From contig JAEUUY010000017.1 in NCBI GenBank assembly GCA_016787225.1, forward strand, positions 1 through 63,600: DNA of 63,600 bases, written 5' to 3'. The notes beneath the pieces were generated by a model that saw only the letters and a list, made by a program, of their open reading frames with translations, did not search any database and had not been told where the DNA came from. Source of the DNA: Chitinophagales bacterium (lineage in GTDB: Bacteria > Bacteroidota > Bacteroidia > Chitinophagales > JADJOU01). Position numbers and translations under genes: made by a program. Below are positions 8,310 to 16,877 of the stretch, piece after piece. Positions within the stretch are counted from its first letter, which is position 1, and each line of letters opens with the position of its first letter.

Positions 8310-9584
8310 ATGATGCGCAATATTAAAAAGCTAGGTTTATTCCTGATTTTCACCGTTTTGTCTTTGAGTATGTTGCAGGCTCAGGACGCGAAAGCAGGTA
8401 AGGCAACATTTAGAAGTAAGTGCGGTAGCTGCCACGATGTATCTCTTCAACAGAAAATGACTGGTCCTGCACTAGCAGGTGTTGTTGATCGATGGAATGC
8501 TGCAGGTGCTTTTAAAGGGAAGTCTGGAGAAGAGTGGTTAAAGACTTGGATATACAACTGGAACGATGCAGTATCTTCTGGTTATCCTTATGCAGTGAAA
8601 ATGAAAGATTATGACGCCAGTGCGATGAGTGTTTTTGCGGGTCAAATTTCTGAAGAGGAATATGCTAACATGTTGGCTTACATAAAGAATCCAGCTGCGG
8701 CAGCGCCCGCTGGAGGTGACAAAACTGCAGGAACTAAAGTTTCAGCAGGGGGAGATGATAGTAAAACATCTTATACATTAGCAGTACTTGGTGCTTTGGT
8801 ATTACTATTGCTTTTAGCTTATTTTCTAGGTAGAACTTCTAAGAATCTTGATTTAGTTTCTGTAGTGAAAAAAAGTGATGGTCAATACGATGTTAAGGTA
8901 GGTTCAGAAGATAAAACACCTTTTTACTTAAAGAGCTCTTTTAAATCGTTTTTATTACTTGCTACCGTCTTGTTATTTGTATTTGCTCTAGGTAAAAGTG
9001 CTATAGGACTGGGAAGACAGCAAGGCTATCAGCCTACACAGCCTATCAAGTTTTCACATGCACTGCACGCAGGTCAAAATAAAATTGAGTGTCAATATTG
9101 TCACTTCACGGCTGCTGAGAGTAAGCATGCTAATATACCTTCAGTGAGTACTTGTATGAATTGCCATGTTGCAATCCAAAGTGGACCAAAGTATGGTAAA
9201 GCTGAAATAAGTAAAATTTATGAAGCTGTGGGTTGGGATCCTTCTACGAATACCTACTCCAAAGAACCTAAAAAAGTAGAATGGGTTAGAATTCATAACC
9301 TCCCTGATCATGTTTATTTCAATCACGCTCAGCACGTCACAGCTGGTAAAGTAGAGTGTCAGACCTGTCATGGTCCAATAGAGACTATGGAAGAAGTATA
9401 TCAGTATTCTCCATTATCTATGGGATGGTGTATTAATTGTCATAGAAATCATGATGTTCAGTTTGTAGATAATGCTTATTACAATACATTCAAGAGTTTT
9501 CATGATGGTATGAAAGCAGGAGATAGAAAGCGTGTTACTGTAGAGGATATAGGCGGTACAGAGTGTCAAAAATGTCACTATTAA
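8310..9584 (+). CDS. actA: Alternative complex III multihaem cytochrome c ActA, with fused monohaem domain
   Basis: ActA is the periplasmic electron-transfer cytochrome of alternative complex III (quinol:cytochrome c or oxidase oxidoreductase). The 424 residues hold a signal peptide (1-25), a class I monohaem cytochrome c domain (CGSCH at 38-42, with Met-bearing KMTGPAL), a Gly/Ala linker, two membrane spans (about 150-175 and 210-230), and a five-CxxCH domain (CQYCH, CMNCH, CQTCH, CINCH, CQKCH). That gives six haem sites. The pentahaem part is the family hallmark; the N-terminal monohaem domain is an extra module. It opens the act operon. Starts at 8310 and 8313 are both ATG and equivalent. 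Confidence 0.9.
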   Translation: MMRNIKKLGLFLIFTVLSLSMLQAQDAKAGKATFRSKCGSCHDVSLQQKMTGPALAGVVDRWNAAGAFKGKSGEEWLKTWIYNWNDAVSSGYPYAVKMKDYDASAMSVFAGQISEEEYANMLAYIKNPAAAAPAGGDKTAGTKVSAGGDDSKTSYTLAVLGALVLLLLLAYFLGRTSKNLDLVSVVKKSDGQYDVKVGSEDKTPFYLKSSFKSFLLLATVLLFVFALGKSAIGLGRQQGYQPTQPIKFSHALHAGQNKIECQYCHFTAAESKHANIPSVSTCMNCHVAIQSGPKYGKAEISKIYEAVGWDPSTNTYSKEPKKVEWVRIHNLPDHVYFNHAQHVTAGKVECQTCHGPIETMEEVYQYSPLSMGWCINCHRNHDVQFVDNAYYNTFKSFHDGMKAGDRKRVTVEDIGGTECQKCHY

Positions 9585-9645
9585 TTTCCAACTAATCAAG
9601 AATAAAAAAATAATTGATAAATTCTAAATTCAAACTAAAGTAGAA

Positions 9646-12636
9646 ATGAATTCGAATATAAATAATGAATTTGGCGAAGAATTACCAGTATTACAGGGAA
9701 TTTTAGAGCCTATCACGGATAAGGAAACGAATAGAAGAGACTTCTTAAAAACTTTGGGTTTTACAGTAAGCGCGGCTAGTATAGCAGCTTCATGTTCTAT
9801 CCCTGAGAAAAGATCTATTCCTTATGTCAAAAGACCAGAGGAAATAGTACCAGGAATGGCTACTTATTATGCTTCAGTTTTTGCACAGGGAGGTCACTAC
9901 AATAGTATATTGGTAAAAAATAGAGATGGAAGACCTATCAAGATAGAAGGTAATCCTGATTCGGTATTGTCAGGTGGAGGCACTACAGCCTTAGCGCAGG
10001 CTTCTGTCATTTCATTATATGATTCAAATAGACACCAAAATCCAAAAAAAGGTGGTAAAGATTCTGACTGGAAAACTGTTGATTCAGAAATTGTTACTAA
10101 GTTAAATGAATTGAAAGCCTCTAATAGTAAAGTAGCTTTGGTTACTTCTTCTATCATGAGTCCTTCTACCAATGCTTTGATATTTGAATTTATATCTAAA
10201 TATCCAAATATTGTTCATGTAACGCACGATGCGGTATCTATGTCAGGATTATTGACAGCAACTGAACAGTCTTTTGGGGTGAGAACATTGCCTCAGTATC
10301 GCTTCGATAATGCAGATGTCATCTTATCTATAGGTGCGGATTTTGCTGCTACATGGTTAAATCCAGTTGGGTTTTCAAAGCAATATATTAAGCGTAGAAA
10401 GGTATCGAAAGAAAATACGAATATGAGTACTCATATTCAGGTAGAATCAGTACCTTGTCCTACAAGTGCTACAGCAGATCATAAATTTTTAGTATCTGCA
10501 TCTGATGAGGCTAGATTTGCTGCAGAATTATATAATACTTTGACAACAGGAGCTGCTTCAAAAGTAGAAGGTGTAGCGAAAGTAGCTGAAGCCTTGACCA
10601 AGGCTAAGAATGAGGGCAAATCAATTTTAGTAGTCAATGGTATCAATGATACGAATGTTCAAAAATTGACCTTTGCCTTAAATAGTTTCTTAGGAGGAAT
10701 AGGTAAAACAGTATTTGTAGGACCTAAGGTAAATTATAAAAAAGGTGTTCAGGCAGATACAGATGCTTTTGTAGCTGAATTAAAAAGTGGCGTTATCAAA
10801 GGAGCATTATTCTTAGATTCTAATCCAGTTTATTCAATGGCTGGAGGAAGCGATTTAGCAAAGAAAATTGAAGGACTTGCTTTAAGTGTATCTTTCTCAG
10901 ATAAAATAGATGAGACCTCTTCAGTTTGTCAATATATCTGTCCTAATAATCATTATCTTGAAAGTTGGAATGATTACGAACCTGAACAAGGAGTTTATGC
11001 TATAGCACAGCCAGTTATTTCTCCATTATTTAATACTCGCCAGTTTCAGCAGACCTTGATGAATTGGCTAGGCAATACTGGAAGCTATTATGATTTTATT
11101 CGAAACACGGCTTCGACATATAATTCAGGATCTGGCTATCATAATTTTGATGCATTTTGGTCTTATACCCTTCAAAAAGGTGAGTTTGCAAGCTCAAGTT
11201 TTGGTTCTGCTTCGTCTTCTTCTTTTAACGGTGGCGATTTAAGTGGAGCAATTGCACAAATCAATGCGAATTATGCCAAGAGTGATAAATTTGAAGTAAG
11301 ATTTTATGAAACGGTGCACGGAGACGGCTCTGCTGCAGACAATCCTTTCATTCAAGAACTACCTGATCCAGTTTCTCGTATGACTTGGAGCAATTATTTC
11401 TTAGGCAATCCAGATGATGTAAAAGCCTTAGGGGCTGATGCTATTTTGAATGAGAAAAAATATACGATTCTCAAAGCAAATATCAATGGCAAAGAGGTTT
11501 CTCTTCCTGTAGTACCTATGGCTGGTGTAGCTAAAGGTACATTAGGTATGAAATATGGTTGGGGAAGAACGAGCACTTCTAGTGCAGAATATCAATATGG
11601 ATATAATGCATTCAACGCACTTCCAAATTCAGGAAGCAATGTTGTAGCAAAAGTTGATGTTTCTAGCACTGGCAATAGTGAAGAAATGGCTTCCGTTCAG
11701 TCTTATTTTACTCTAAACCATATGGGATTGGGTGGAGAGAAGACACGAGATCTAATAAAAGAAACGACTCTTGCTGAATATAAGTCAAATCCTGAAGCAG
11801 GCAACTTGATAGGAGGTCAGAGTAGAAAAGAATGGATTGAGCATCATTTGGTGACCTTATATCCAAAACATGAATATCCAGGACATCAGTGGGGTATGGC
11901 TATTGACCTTAACTCTTGTGTGGGTTGTGGTGCATGTGTCATAGCTTGTAATGTAGAGAATAATGTGCCTGTTGTGGGTAGAAAAGAGGTTTTCCGTTCT
12001 CATGACATGCATTGGATGAGAATTGATAAATATCATACGGGCGATGTTAATAATCCAGATGTAACCTTCCAGCCTATGCTTTGCCAGCATTGTGACAATG
12101 CTCCATGTGAGAATGTTTGTCCTGTAAGTGCTACCAATCATAGTACAGATGGCATCAACCAAATGGCTTACAACAGATGTATTGGTACGAGATATTGCGC
12201 CAACAACTGTCCATATAAAGTGAGAAGATTTAATTGGTTTGACTATACTGGTTCTGATTCATTTGGTGCTATCAACGATAATGATCCTTTGAATAGAACC
12301 GATGCGATAGCTCGTATGGTGCTGAATCCTGACGTTACTACTCGCTCTAGAGGGGTAATTGAAAAATGTAGCTTCTGTATTCAAAGAATACAAGTAAGCA
12401 AATTAGACGCTAAGAAGGAGAATAGAGAAGTAAGAGATGGCGAGATAGTGACCGCATGTCAGTCAGCTTGTTCTACAGGTGCGATTGTGTTTGGAGATGT
12501 TAATAATCCTGAGTCATTGGTTTCTAAATTGACGAATGATGAAAGAACCTTCGGTGTCGTAGAGGAGATATATACTAAACCTTCCGTCAACTATATGACT
12601 AAGGTTAGAAATAGAGATAAATCGAATAAAGCATAA
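9646..12636 (+). CDS. actB: Alternative complex III iron-sulfur/molybdopterin-like subunit ActB
   Basis: ActB is the large periplasmic Fe-S subunit. The 996-residue protein has a twin-arginine motif (RRDFLK, about 28-33) with a lipobox-like AASC, so it is exported folded and probably lipid-anchored. A molybdopterin oxidoreductase-like domain follows (to about 740) that in this family binds no cofactor. The C-terminal ferredoxin domain carries Cys clusters CVGCGACVIAC, CQHCDNAPCENVC, CIGTRYCANNC and CSFCIQR, consistent with four clusters. It accepts electrons from quinol oxidation in ActC/ActF and passes them to ActA. It lies 61 bp after actA. Confidence 0.93.
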   Translation: MNSNINNEFGEELPVLQGILEPITDKETNRRDFLKTLGFTVSAASIAASCSIPEKRSIPYVKRPEEIVPGMATYYASVFAQGGHYNSILVKNRDGRPIKIEGNPDSVLSGGGTTALAQASVISLYDSNRHQNPKKGGKDSDWKTVDSEIVTKLNELKASNSKVALVTSSIMSPSTNALIFEFISKYPNIVHVTHDAVSMSGLLTATEQSFGVRTLPQYRFDNADVILSIGADFAATWLNPVGFSKQYIKRRKVSKENTNMSTHIQVESVPCPTSATADHKFLVSASDEARFAAELYNTLTTGAASKVEGVAKVAEALTKAKNEGKSILVVNGINDTNVQKLTFALNSFLGGIGKTVFVGPKVNYKKGVQADTDAFVAELKSGVIKGALFLDSNPVYSMAGGSDLAKKIEGLALSVSFSDKIDETSSVCQYICPNNHYLESWNDYEPEQGVYAIAQPVISPLFNTRQFQQTLMNWLGNTGSYYDFIRNTASTYNSGSGYHNFDAFWSYTLQKGEFASSSFGSASSSSFNGGDLSGAIAQINANYAKSDKFEVRFYETVHGDGSAADNPFIQELPDPVSRMTWSNYFLGNPDDVKALGADAILNEKKYTILKANINGKEVSLPVVPMAGVAKGTLGMKYGWGRTSTSSAEYQYGYNAFNALPNSGSNVVAKVDVSSTGNSEEMASVQSYFTLNHMGLGGEKTRDLIKETTLAEYKSNPEAGNLIGGQSRKEWIEHHLVTLYPKHEYPGHQWGMAIDLNSCVGCGACVIACNVENNVPVVGRKEVFRSHDMHWMRIDKYHTGDVNNPDVTFQPMLCQHCDNAPCENVCPVSATNHSTDGINQMAYNRCIGTRYCANNCPYKVRRFNWFDYTGSDSFGAINDNDPLNRTDAIARMVLNPDVTTRSRGVIEKCSFCIQRIQVSKLDAKKENREVRDGEIVTACQSACSTGAIVFGDVNNPESLVSKLTNDERTFGVVEEIYTKPSVNYMTKVRNRDKSNKA

Positions 12637-12705
12637 TTAAATCACAATTAAAATTTAAAAGGTATTTGGTGCCATTATCGCTAACTGCTGAATAAACTAA
12701 AATAT

Positions 12706-14100
12706 ATGTCACAAGTAGATTCATTATTGAGAGAACCATTGATAAATGGTGTAGACAAGACCTACGGAAAAATTACAGAAGACATCGTGCGCAATACAGA
12801 AGGAAATCCTCCAAAAGATTGGTGGATAGCCTTTGGCTTTGCCGTTGCTGGCTTATTGCTTTATGTTACAGCAGTGAGTTGGACTATATTCAAAGGTATA
12901 GGTGTATGGGGTCTTCAAAAAACTGTAAACTGGGCTTGGGATATCACCAACTTCGTATGGTGGGTCGGTATCGGTCACGCAGGGACCTTGATTTCGGCGG
13001 TACTTCTTCTATTCAAACAAAAATGGAGAACAGGTATTAACCGCGCGGCTGAGGCTATGACCATCTTTGCGGTTATTTGTGCAGGTCAGTTTCCATTAAT
13101 TCACATGGGTCGTATTTGGCAAGGATTTTTCATATTCCCTTATGCAAACACCAGAGGTCCACTTTGGGTAAATTTTAATTCTCCACTTCTTTGGGACGTA
13201 TTTGCGATATCTACTTATTTCACGGTTTCTTGTCTTTTCTGGTATTCTGGGCTAATGCCAGATTTTGCTACTATTCGTGATAAGGCTAAGAGTGAGAAAA
13301 GAAAGAAAATATACAATATCTTGAGTTTTGGTTGGAGAGGTACTGCTATACAATGGTCACGCTTTGAGAGTCTTTCTCTTGTGTTGGCAGGACTTTCGAC
13401 ACCGCTTGTACTTTCAGTGCACTCTGTAGTATCCTTTGACTTCGCTACATCTGTTATTCCAGGGTGGCATACTACCATTTTCCCTCCTTACTTCGTTGCA
13501 GGGGCTATCTTCTCTGGATTTGCTATGGTACAGACTTTGATGTTGATTACCAGAAAAGTACAAAAATTGGAAGATTACATTACGATAGCTCATATTGAAT
13601 CTATGAATAAAGTAATCGTTCTTACGGGTTCTATTGTTGGTATAGCCTATATCACAGAGCTTTTCATAGCATGGTATTCAGGTTATTTGTATGAGCAATA
13701 TGCTTTCTATAACAGAGCATTTGGAGATTATTGGTGGGCTTATTGGTCTATGATGACTTGCAACGTATTATCACCACAGTTATTCTGGTTTAAGAAGTTT
13801 CGTCGAAGCATTTTTGTAAGTTTTATCATGTCTATCTTTGTGAATGTAGGTATGTGGTTTGAGCGCTTCGTGATTATCGTAACTTCTTTGCATAAAGATT
13901 TCTTAGTGTCAAGCTGGAATTATTTCACTCCTACATGGGTAGATATTTCAATTTTTATCGGTAGCTTGGGATTATTCTTCACTTGCTTCCTGTTATTCTC
14001 ACGTACGTTTCCTGTAATAGCTATAGCAGAGGTAAAAGCTATTTTCTCTTCGATATCTGAAGCAGCGCAGGCTAAGGCGAGAAAAGAAGGTTCACATTAA
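12706..14100 (+). CDS. actC: Alternative complex III membrane subunit ActC (NrfD family)
   Basis: ActC is a polytopic quinol-oxidising subunit of the NrfD/PsrC family. The 464 residues contain about ten membrane spans, with family segments WWVGIGHAGTLISAVL, CAGQFPLIHMGR and SVHSVVSFDFATSVIPGWH. Conserved His and acidic residues in the spans belong to the quinol site and proposed proton path. It sits 69 bp after actB and 29 bp before actD, in standard act order. Confidence 0.94.
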   Translation: MSQVDSLLREPLINGVDKTYGKITEDIVRNTEGNPPKDWWIAFGFAVAGLLLYVTAVSWTIFKGIGVWGLQKTVNWAWDITNFVWWVGIGHAGTLISAVLLLFKQKWRTGINRAAEAMTIFAVICAGQFPLIHMGRIWQGFFIFPYANTRGPLWVNFNSPLLWDVFAISTYFTVSCLFWYSGLMPDFATIRDKAKSEKRKKIYNILSFGWRGTAIQWSRFESLSLVLAGLSTPLVLSVHSVVSFDFATSVIPGWHTTIFPPYFVAGAIFSGFAMVQTLMLITRKVQKLEDYITIAHIESMNKVIVLTGSIVGIAYITELFIAWYSGYLYEQYAFYNRAFGDYWWAYWSMMTCNVLSPQLFWFKKFRRSIFVSFIMSIFVNVGMWFERFVIIVTSLHKDFLVSSWNYFTPTWVDISIFIGSLGLFFTCFLLFSRTFPVIAIAEVKAIFSSISEAAQAKARKEGSH

Positions 14101-14129
14101 TTTAGTATAAATACAAATAGAATAATAAT

Positions 14130-14672
14130 ATGGGTCACGGAAAAATAGAGCACAAAGAATATGTTTATGGAATTTATTCCCATGAAACAAATTTTTTAGA
14201 TGCTATCAAGAGTGTTCAAGCGGATGGATTAACTGTAGATGATGCTTATTCTCCATTCCCTGTGCATGGTATCGATGATTTATTAGGTGTTAAAGAAACC
14301 AGTTTGCACAAAGCTGGCTTTACGCTAGGATTGACAGGAACGGTAACTGCCCTAAGTGTAATGACCTATGTCAACACAATGGGTTATCCTACTATTTTTG
14401 GAGGTAAGCCATTTTGGTCACTGCCAGCTTTTATTCCGGTTATATTTGAAACTACAGTCCTTATGGCCGCAGTAGGCATGTTTTTCGTATATATCAAACG
14501 TAATGAGCTTTTTCCAGGAAAAATTCCAATGATCATAGATGAAAGAACAACGGATGATAAATTTGCCTTAGCATTTGGAATAGATGGAAAGTCTGATAGT
14601 GAAATAGCAAACATAAAGTCTGCATTGCAGAAGAGTGGGGCGGAAGAGATTAACACAAAATCATTTGAATAA
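14130..14672 (+). CDS. actD: Alternative complex III subunit ActD (DUF3341)
   Basis: ActD is a DUF3341 protein of 180 residues. It has a soluble N-terminal half (VYGIYSHETNFLDAIK, VDDAYSPFPVHGID), two membrane spans (about 65-88 and 97-121), and a cytoplasmic tail ending in DERTTDDKFALAFGID. The motif YSPFPVHG and the two-helix hairpin are typical of the family. It contributes two membrane helices to the complex and has no cofactor. Gene order actC-actD-actE fixes the assignment. Confidence 0.93.
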   Translation: MGHGKIEHKEYVYGIYSHETNFLDAIKSVQADGLTVDDAYSPFPVHGIDDLLGVKETSLHKAGFTLGLTGTVTALSVMTYVNTMGYPTIFGGKPFWSLPAFIPVIFETTVLMAAVGMFFVYIKRNELFPGKIPMIIDERTTDDKFALAFGIDGKSDSEIANIKSALQKSGAEEINTKSFE

Positions 14673-14691
14673 TTAATAATACAAAGTAAAG

Positions 14692-15363
14692 ATGGATAGC
14701 CAAACTAAAAAGTTTTATCTAAAAATAGGTGTTGCACTTCTTTTCGTAGCTTTTCTACTATATAAGAGTCCTAAATCACCAGGGAGTATTTATGCGCCTG
14801 ATATGGCTTTCTCCAAAGCATATGAAACATATTCAGATGATAATCCTCGAGGTACAATGTTGCCAGTAGCGAATACTGTTTCAAGAAACGCACTTCCTAG
14901 TGATGAACTTTATCAAAAGGAGAAGTCGGTCATTTATTCTTACAACTATACACGTTTTTATCAGAATACAGATGCTGATAAAGCGAGAGCAGGTGCGGAA
15001 TTGAATAATCCATACGAACCTACGGAAGCTGTTTTAGCTAGAGCAAAGGTTGTATATGATAAGCAATGTGCTATCTGTCATGGTGAAAAAGGTCTAGGTG
15101 ATGGTAAGTTAATTGTAAGAGAAGATGGTAGCGACGGTGCATACAAATCAGTACCTCCTAAATATTCTGATAGACTAGTAGGTATGAAGGATGGCGAAAT
15201 TTTTCATTCTATCACATATGGTAAGAATCTAATGGGTGCTCACGCTGCTCATGTAAAGGCTGATGATAGATGGAAGCTTGTATGTTATATAAAAGAATTA
15301 GGAGGGTTAAATAAAGCGTCTGATCCTGCGGCTGCAGCACCAGCTGATTCTACTAAAAAATAA
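14692..15363 (+). CDS. actE: Alternative complex III monohaem cytochrome c ActE
   Basis: ActE is the anchored monohaem cytochrome c of the complex. The 223 residues have an N-terminal membrane anchor (about 8-24), the segment DDNPRGTMLPVANTVSR typical of the family, one haem site CAICH followed by GEKGLGDG (about 123), and a Met ligand probably in KNLMGAHA. The tail is Ala/Pro-rich. It is believed to sit beside ActA on the periplasmic side. The gene is 19 bp after actD. Confidence 0.92.
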   Translation: MDSQTKKFYLKIGVALLFVAFLLYKSPKSPGSIYAPDMAFSKAYETYSDDNPRGTMLPVANTVSRNALPSDELYQKEKSVIYSYNYTRFYQNTDADKARAGAELNNPYEPTEAVLARAKVVYDKQCAICHGEKGLGDGKLIVREDGSDGAYKSVPPKYSDRLVGMKDGEIFHSITYGKNLMGAHAAHVKADDRWKLVCYIKELGGLNKASDPAAAAPADSTKK

Positions 15364-15396
15364 TTTGAGTAAAGATAAAAGATAAATAGAAAAAAA

Positions 15397-16842
15397 ATGG
15401 GACACGAAAAAGTACATTTCGATTTGAATAAAGAACATTATAAGTTCGAAGGTAGCATTAAAACTATGACTATAGTCTTTATGGTTCTTGGTGTATTGGG
15501 TGCTATTTGGGCTTTTTTTGATAATGGTGGATGGAATCACCATGCTAGATTTTGGTCTAATTTTCTCTTGAATTCTTATTACTTTAACGCTATGGCCTTG
15601 ACTGCAATTTTCTTTATAGCAGCTCATACCATTGGCTATGGTGGCTGGATTGCATCTGTTAAAAGAATATTTGAAAGTTTTAGTAGTTACATTTTGGTTG
15701 GGTTGATTTGTTTCCTTATCATTATAGCAGGAATTTGGCTTGACTGGCATAGTTTATACCACCATTGGACACACCCAGCTCCTGGTGATACTATTGTAGG
15801 TGATAAAATAGCTTTTCTAAATAAGGGAACGTTTACTGGACTTACCTTATTGTTTTTTGCAGGTTGGATTATCTTTTCTCAGTGGTTTAAGAAGCATTCC
15901 TTGGCTTCAGATCATTATACTGATGAGGTAGCTTACAATCAAAAGTCTAAGTATATAGCTGCTGGCTATATTGTTTTCTTTGGTGTAGGTACTTCTGTAT
16001 TCAGCTGGTTAGCGGTGATGTCGCTAGATCCTCATTGGTATTCTACCTTATTTGGATGGTATAATTTTGCTAGTTATATGTGTGGGTTTCTATGCATGAC
16101 TATCTTAATTATCTTAATACTAAAAGCTAAAGGTAATCTAGCTTTTGTTAATGAAAGCCATATGCACAATATTGTATTGTTCCTTTTCGGCTTTAGTGTA
16201 TTTTGGACTTATCTATGGTTTTCACAGTTTATGCTTCAGTGGTATGGTAATATACCAGAGGATACCATGTGGTTTGTCAAGAGATTTGACGTTCCTATGT
16301 TCAAGGCATTTTTCTGGATTGCTTTTATAATAAACTTTATTTTCCCCTTCCTTTTCTTAATGAAAAGAAGAGCAAAAAGAAATCCATGGATTTATGGTAT
16401 AGCTGCAGTTATATTGTTGTTTGGACATTATTTAGATTTCTATTCTATGGTTATGTTCGAACCAAATAGAGAATCAGAGCACCATGCTTCAGCTCCTGAA
16501 ACTCATGCAGCAAAATTTGAAAATTCTGTAAAATTGTTGGCAGATAATCATACGAAGGATACAGCTCATGCCGCAGAGCATGCGGTTGTAGCTTCTAACG
16601 AAAATCATGCTACCAATACACATACTGATGTAGCTGCTAGCTCACATACTATGGATCAAGATCATTCACATGACGCACATGCTAAGCCTGCTCATCATGC
16701 AACTTTAGGTTTGATAGAAATAATGATGTTTCTAGGATTTATTGGTTTATTCTTATATGTTATTCTTTCTACATTGAGTAAGAATCGATTAGTGCCATTG
16801 AAATCCCCTTATTTAGAAGAGAGTTTAAACTACCATACTTAA
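15397..16842 (+). CDS. actF: Alternative complex III membrane subunit ActF with His-rich insertion
   Basis: ActF is the second polytopic subunit, related to ActC. The 481 residues carry about ten spans with HHWTHPAPGD, SWLAVMSLDPHWYSTLFGWYN and QWYGNIPEDTMWF, all typical of the family. Unusually, about 82 residues (355-436) before the last span form a hydrophilic insertion with 14 His (for example DQDHSHDAHAKPAHH), a possible metal-binding loop. The last span and a short tail follow. It ends the act genes; coxB starts 35 bp later, so complex III and oxidase are co-transcribed. Confidence 0.92.
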   Translation: MGHEKVHFDLNKEHYKFEGSIKTMTIVFMVLGVLGAIWAFFDNGGWNHHARFWSNFLLNSYYFNAMALTAIFFIAAHTIGYGGWIASVKRIFESFSSYILVGLICFLIIIAGIWLDWHSLYHHWTHPAPGDTIVGDKIAFLNKGTFTGLTLLFFAGWIIFSQWFKKHSLASDHYTDEVAYNQKSKYIAAGYIVFFGVGTSVFSWLAVMSLDPHWYSTLFGWYNFASYMCGFLCMTILIILILKAKGNLAFVNESHMHNIVLFLFGFSVFWTYLWFSQFMLQWYGNIPEDTMWFVKRFDVPMFKAFFWIAFIINFIFPFLFLMKRRAKRNPWIYGIAAVILLFGHYLDFYSMVMFEPNRESEHHASAPETHAAKFENSVKLLADNHTKDTAHAAEHAVVASNENHATNTHTDVAASSHTMDQDHSHDAHAKPAHHATLGLIEIMMFLGFIGLFLYVILSTLSKNRLVPLKSPYLEESLNYHT

Positions 16843-16877
16843 GAAATTAATTTACTTTAAAGAAAAATTAAATAGAG

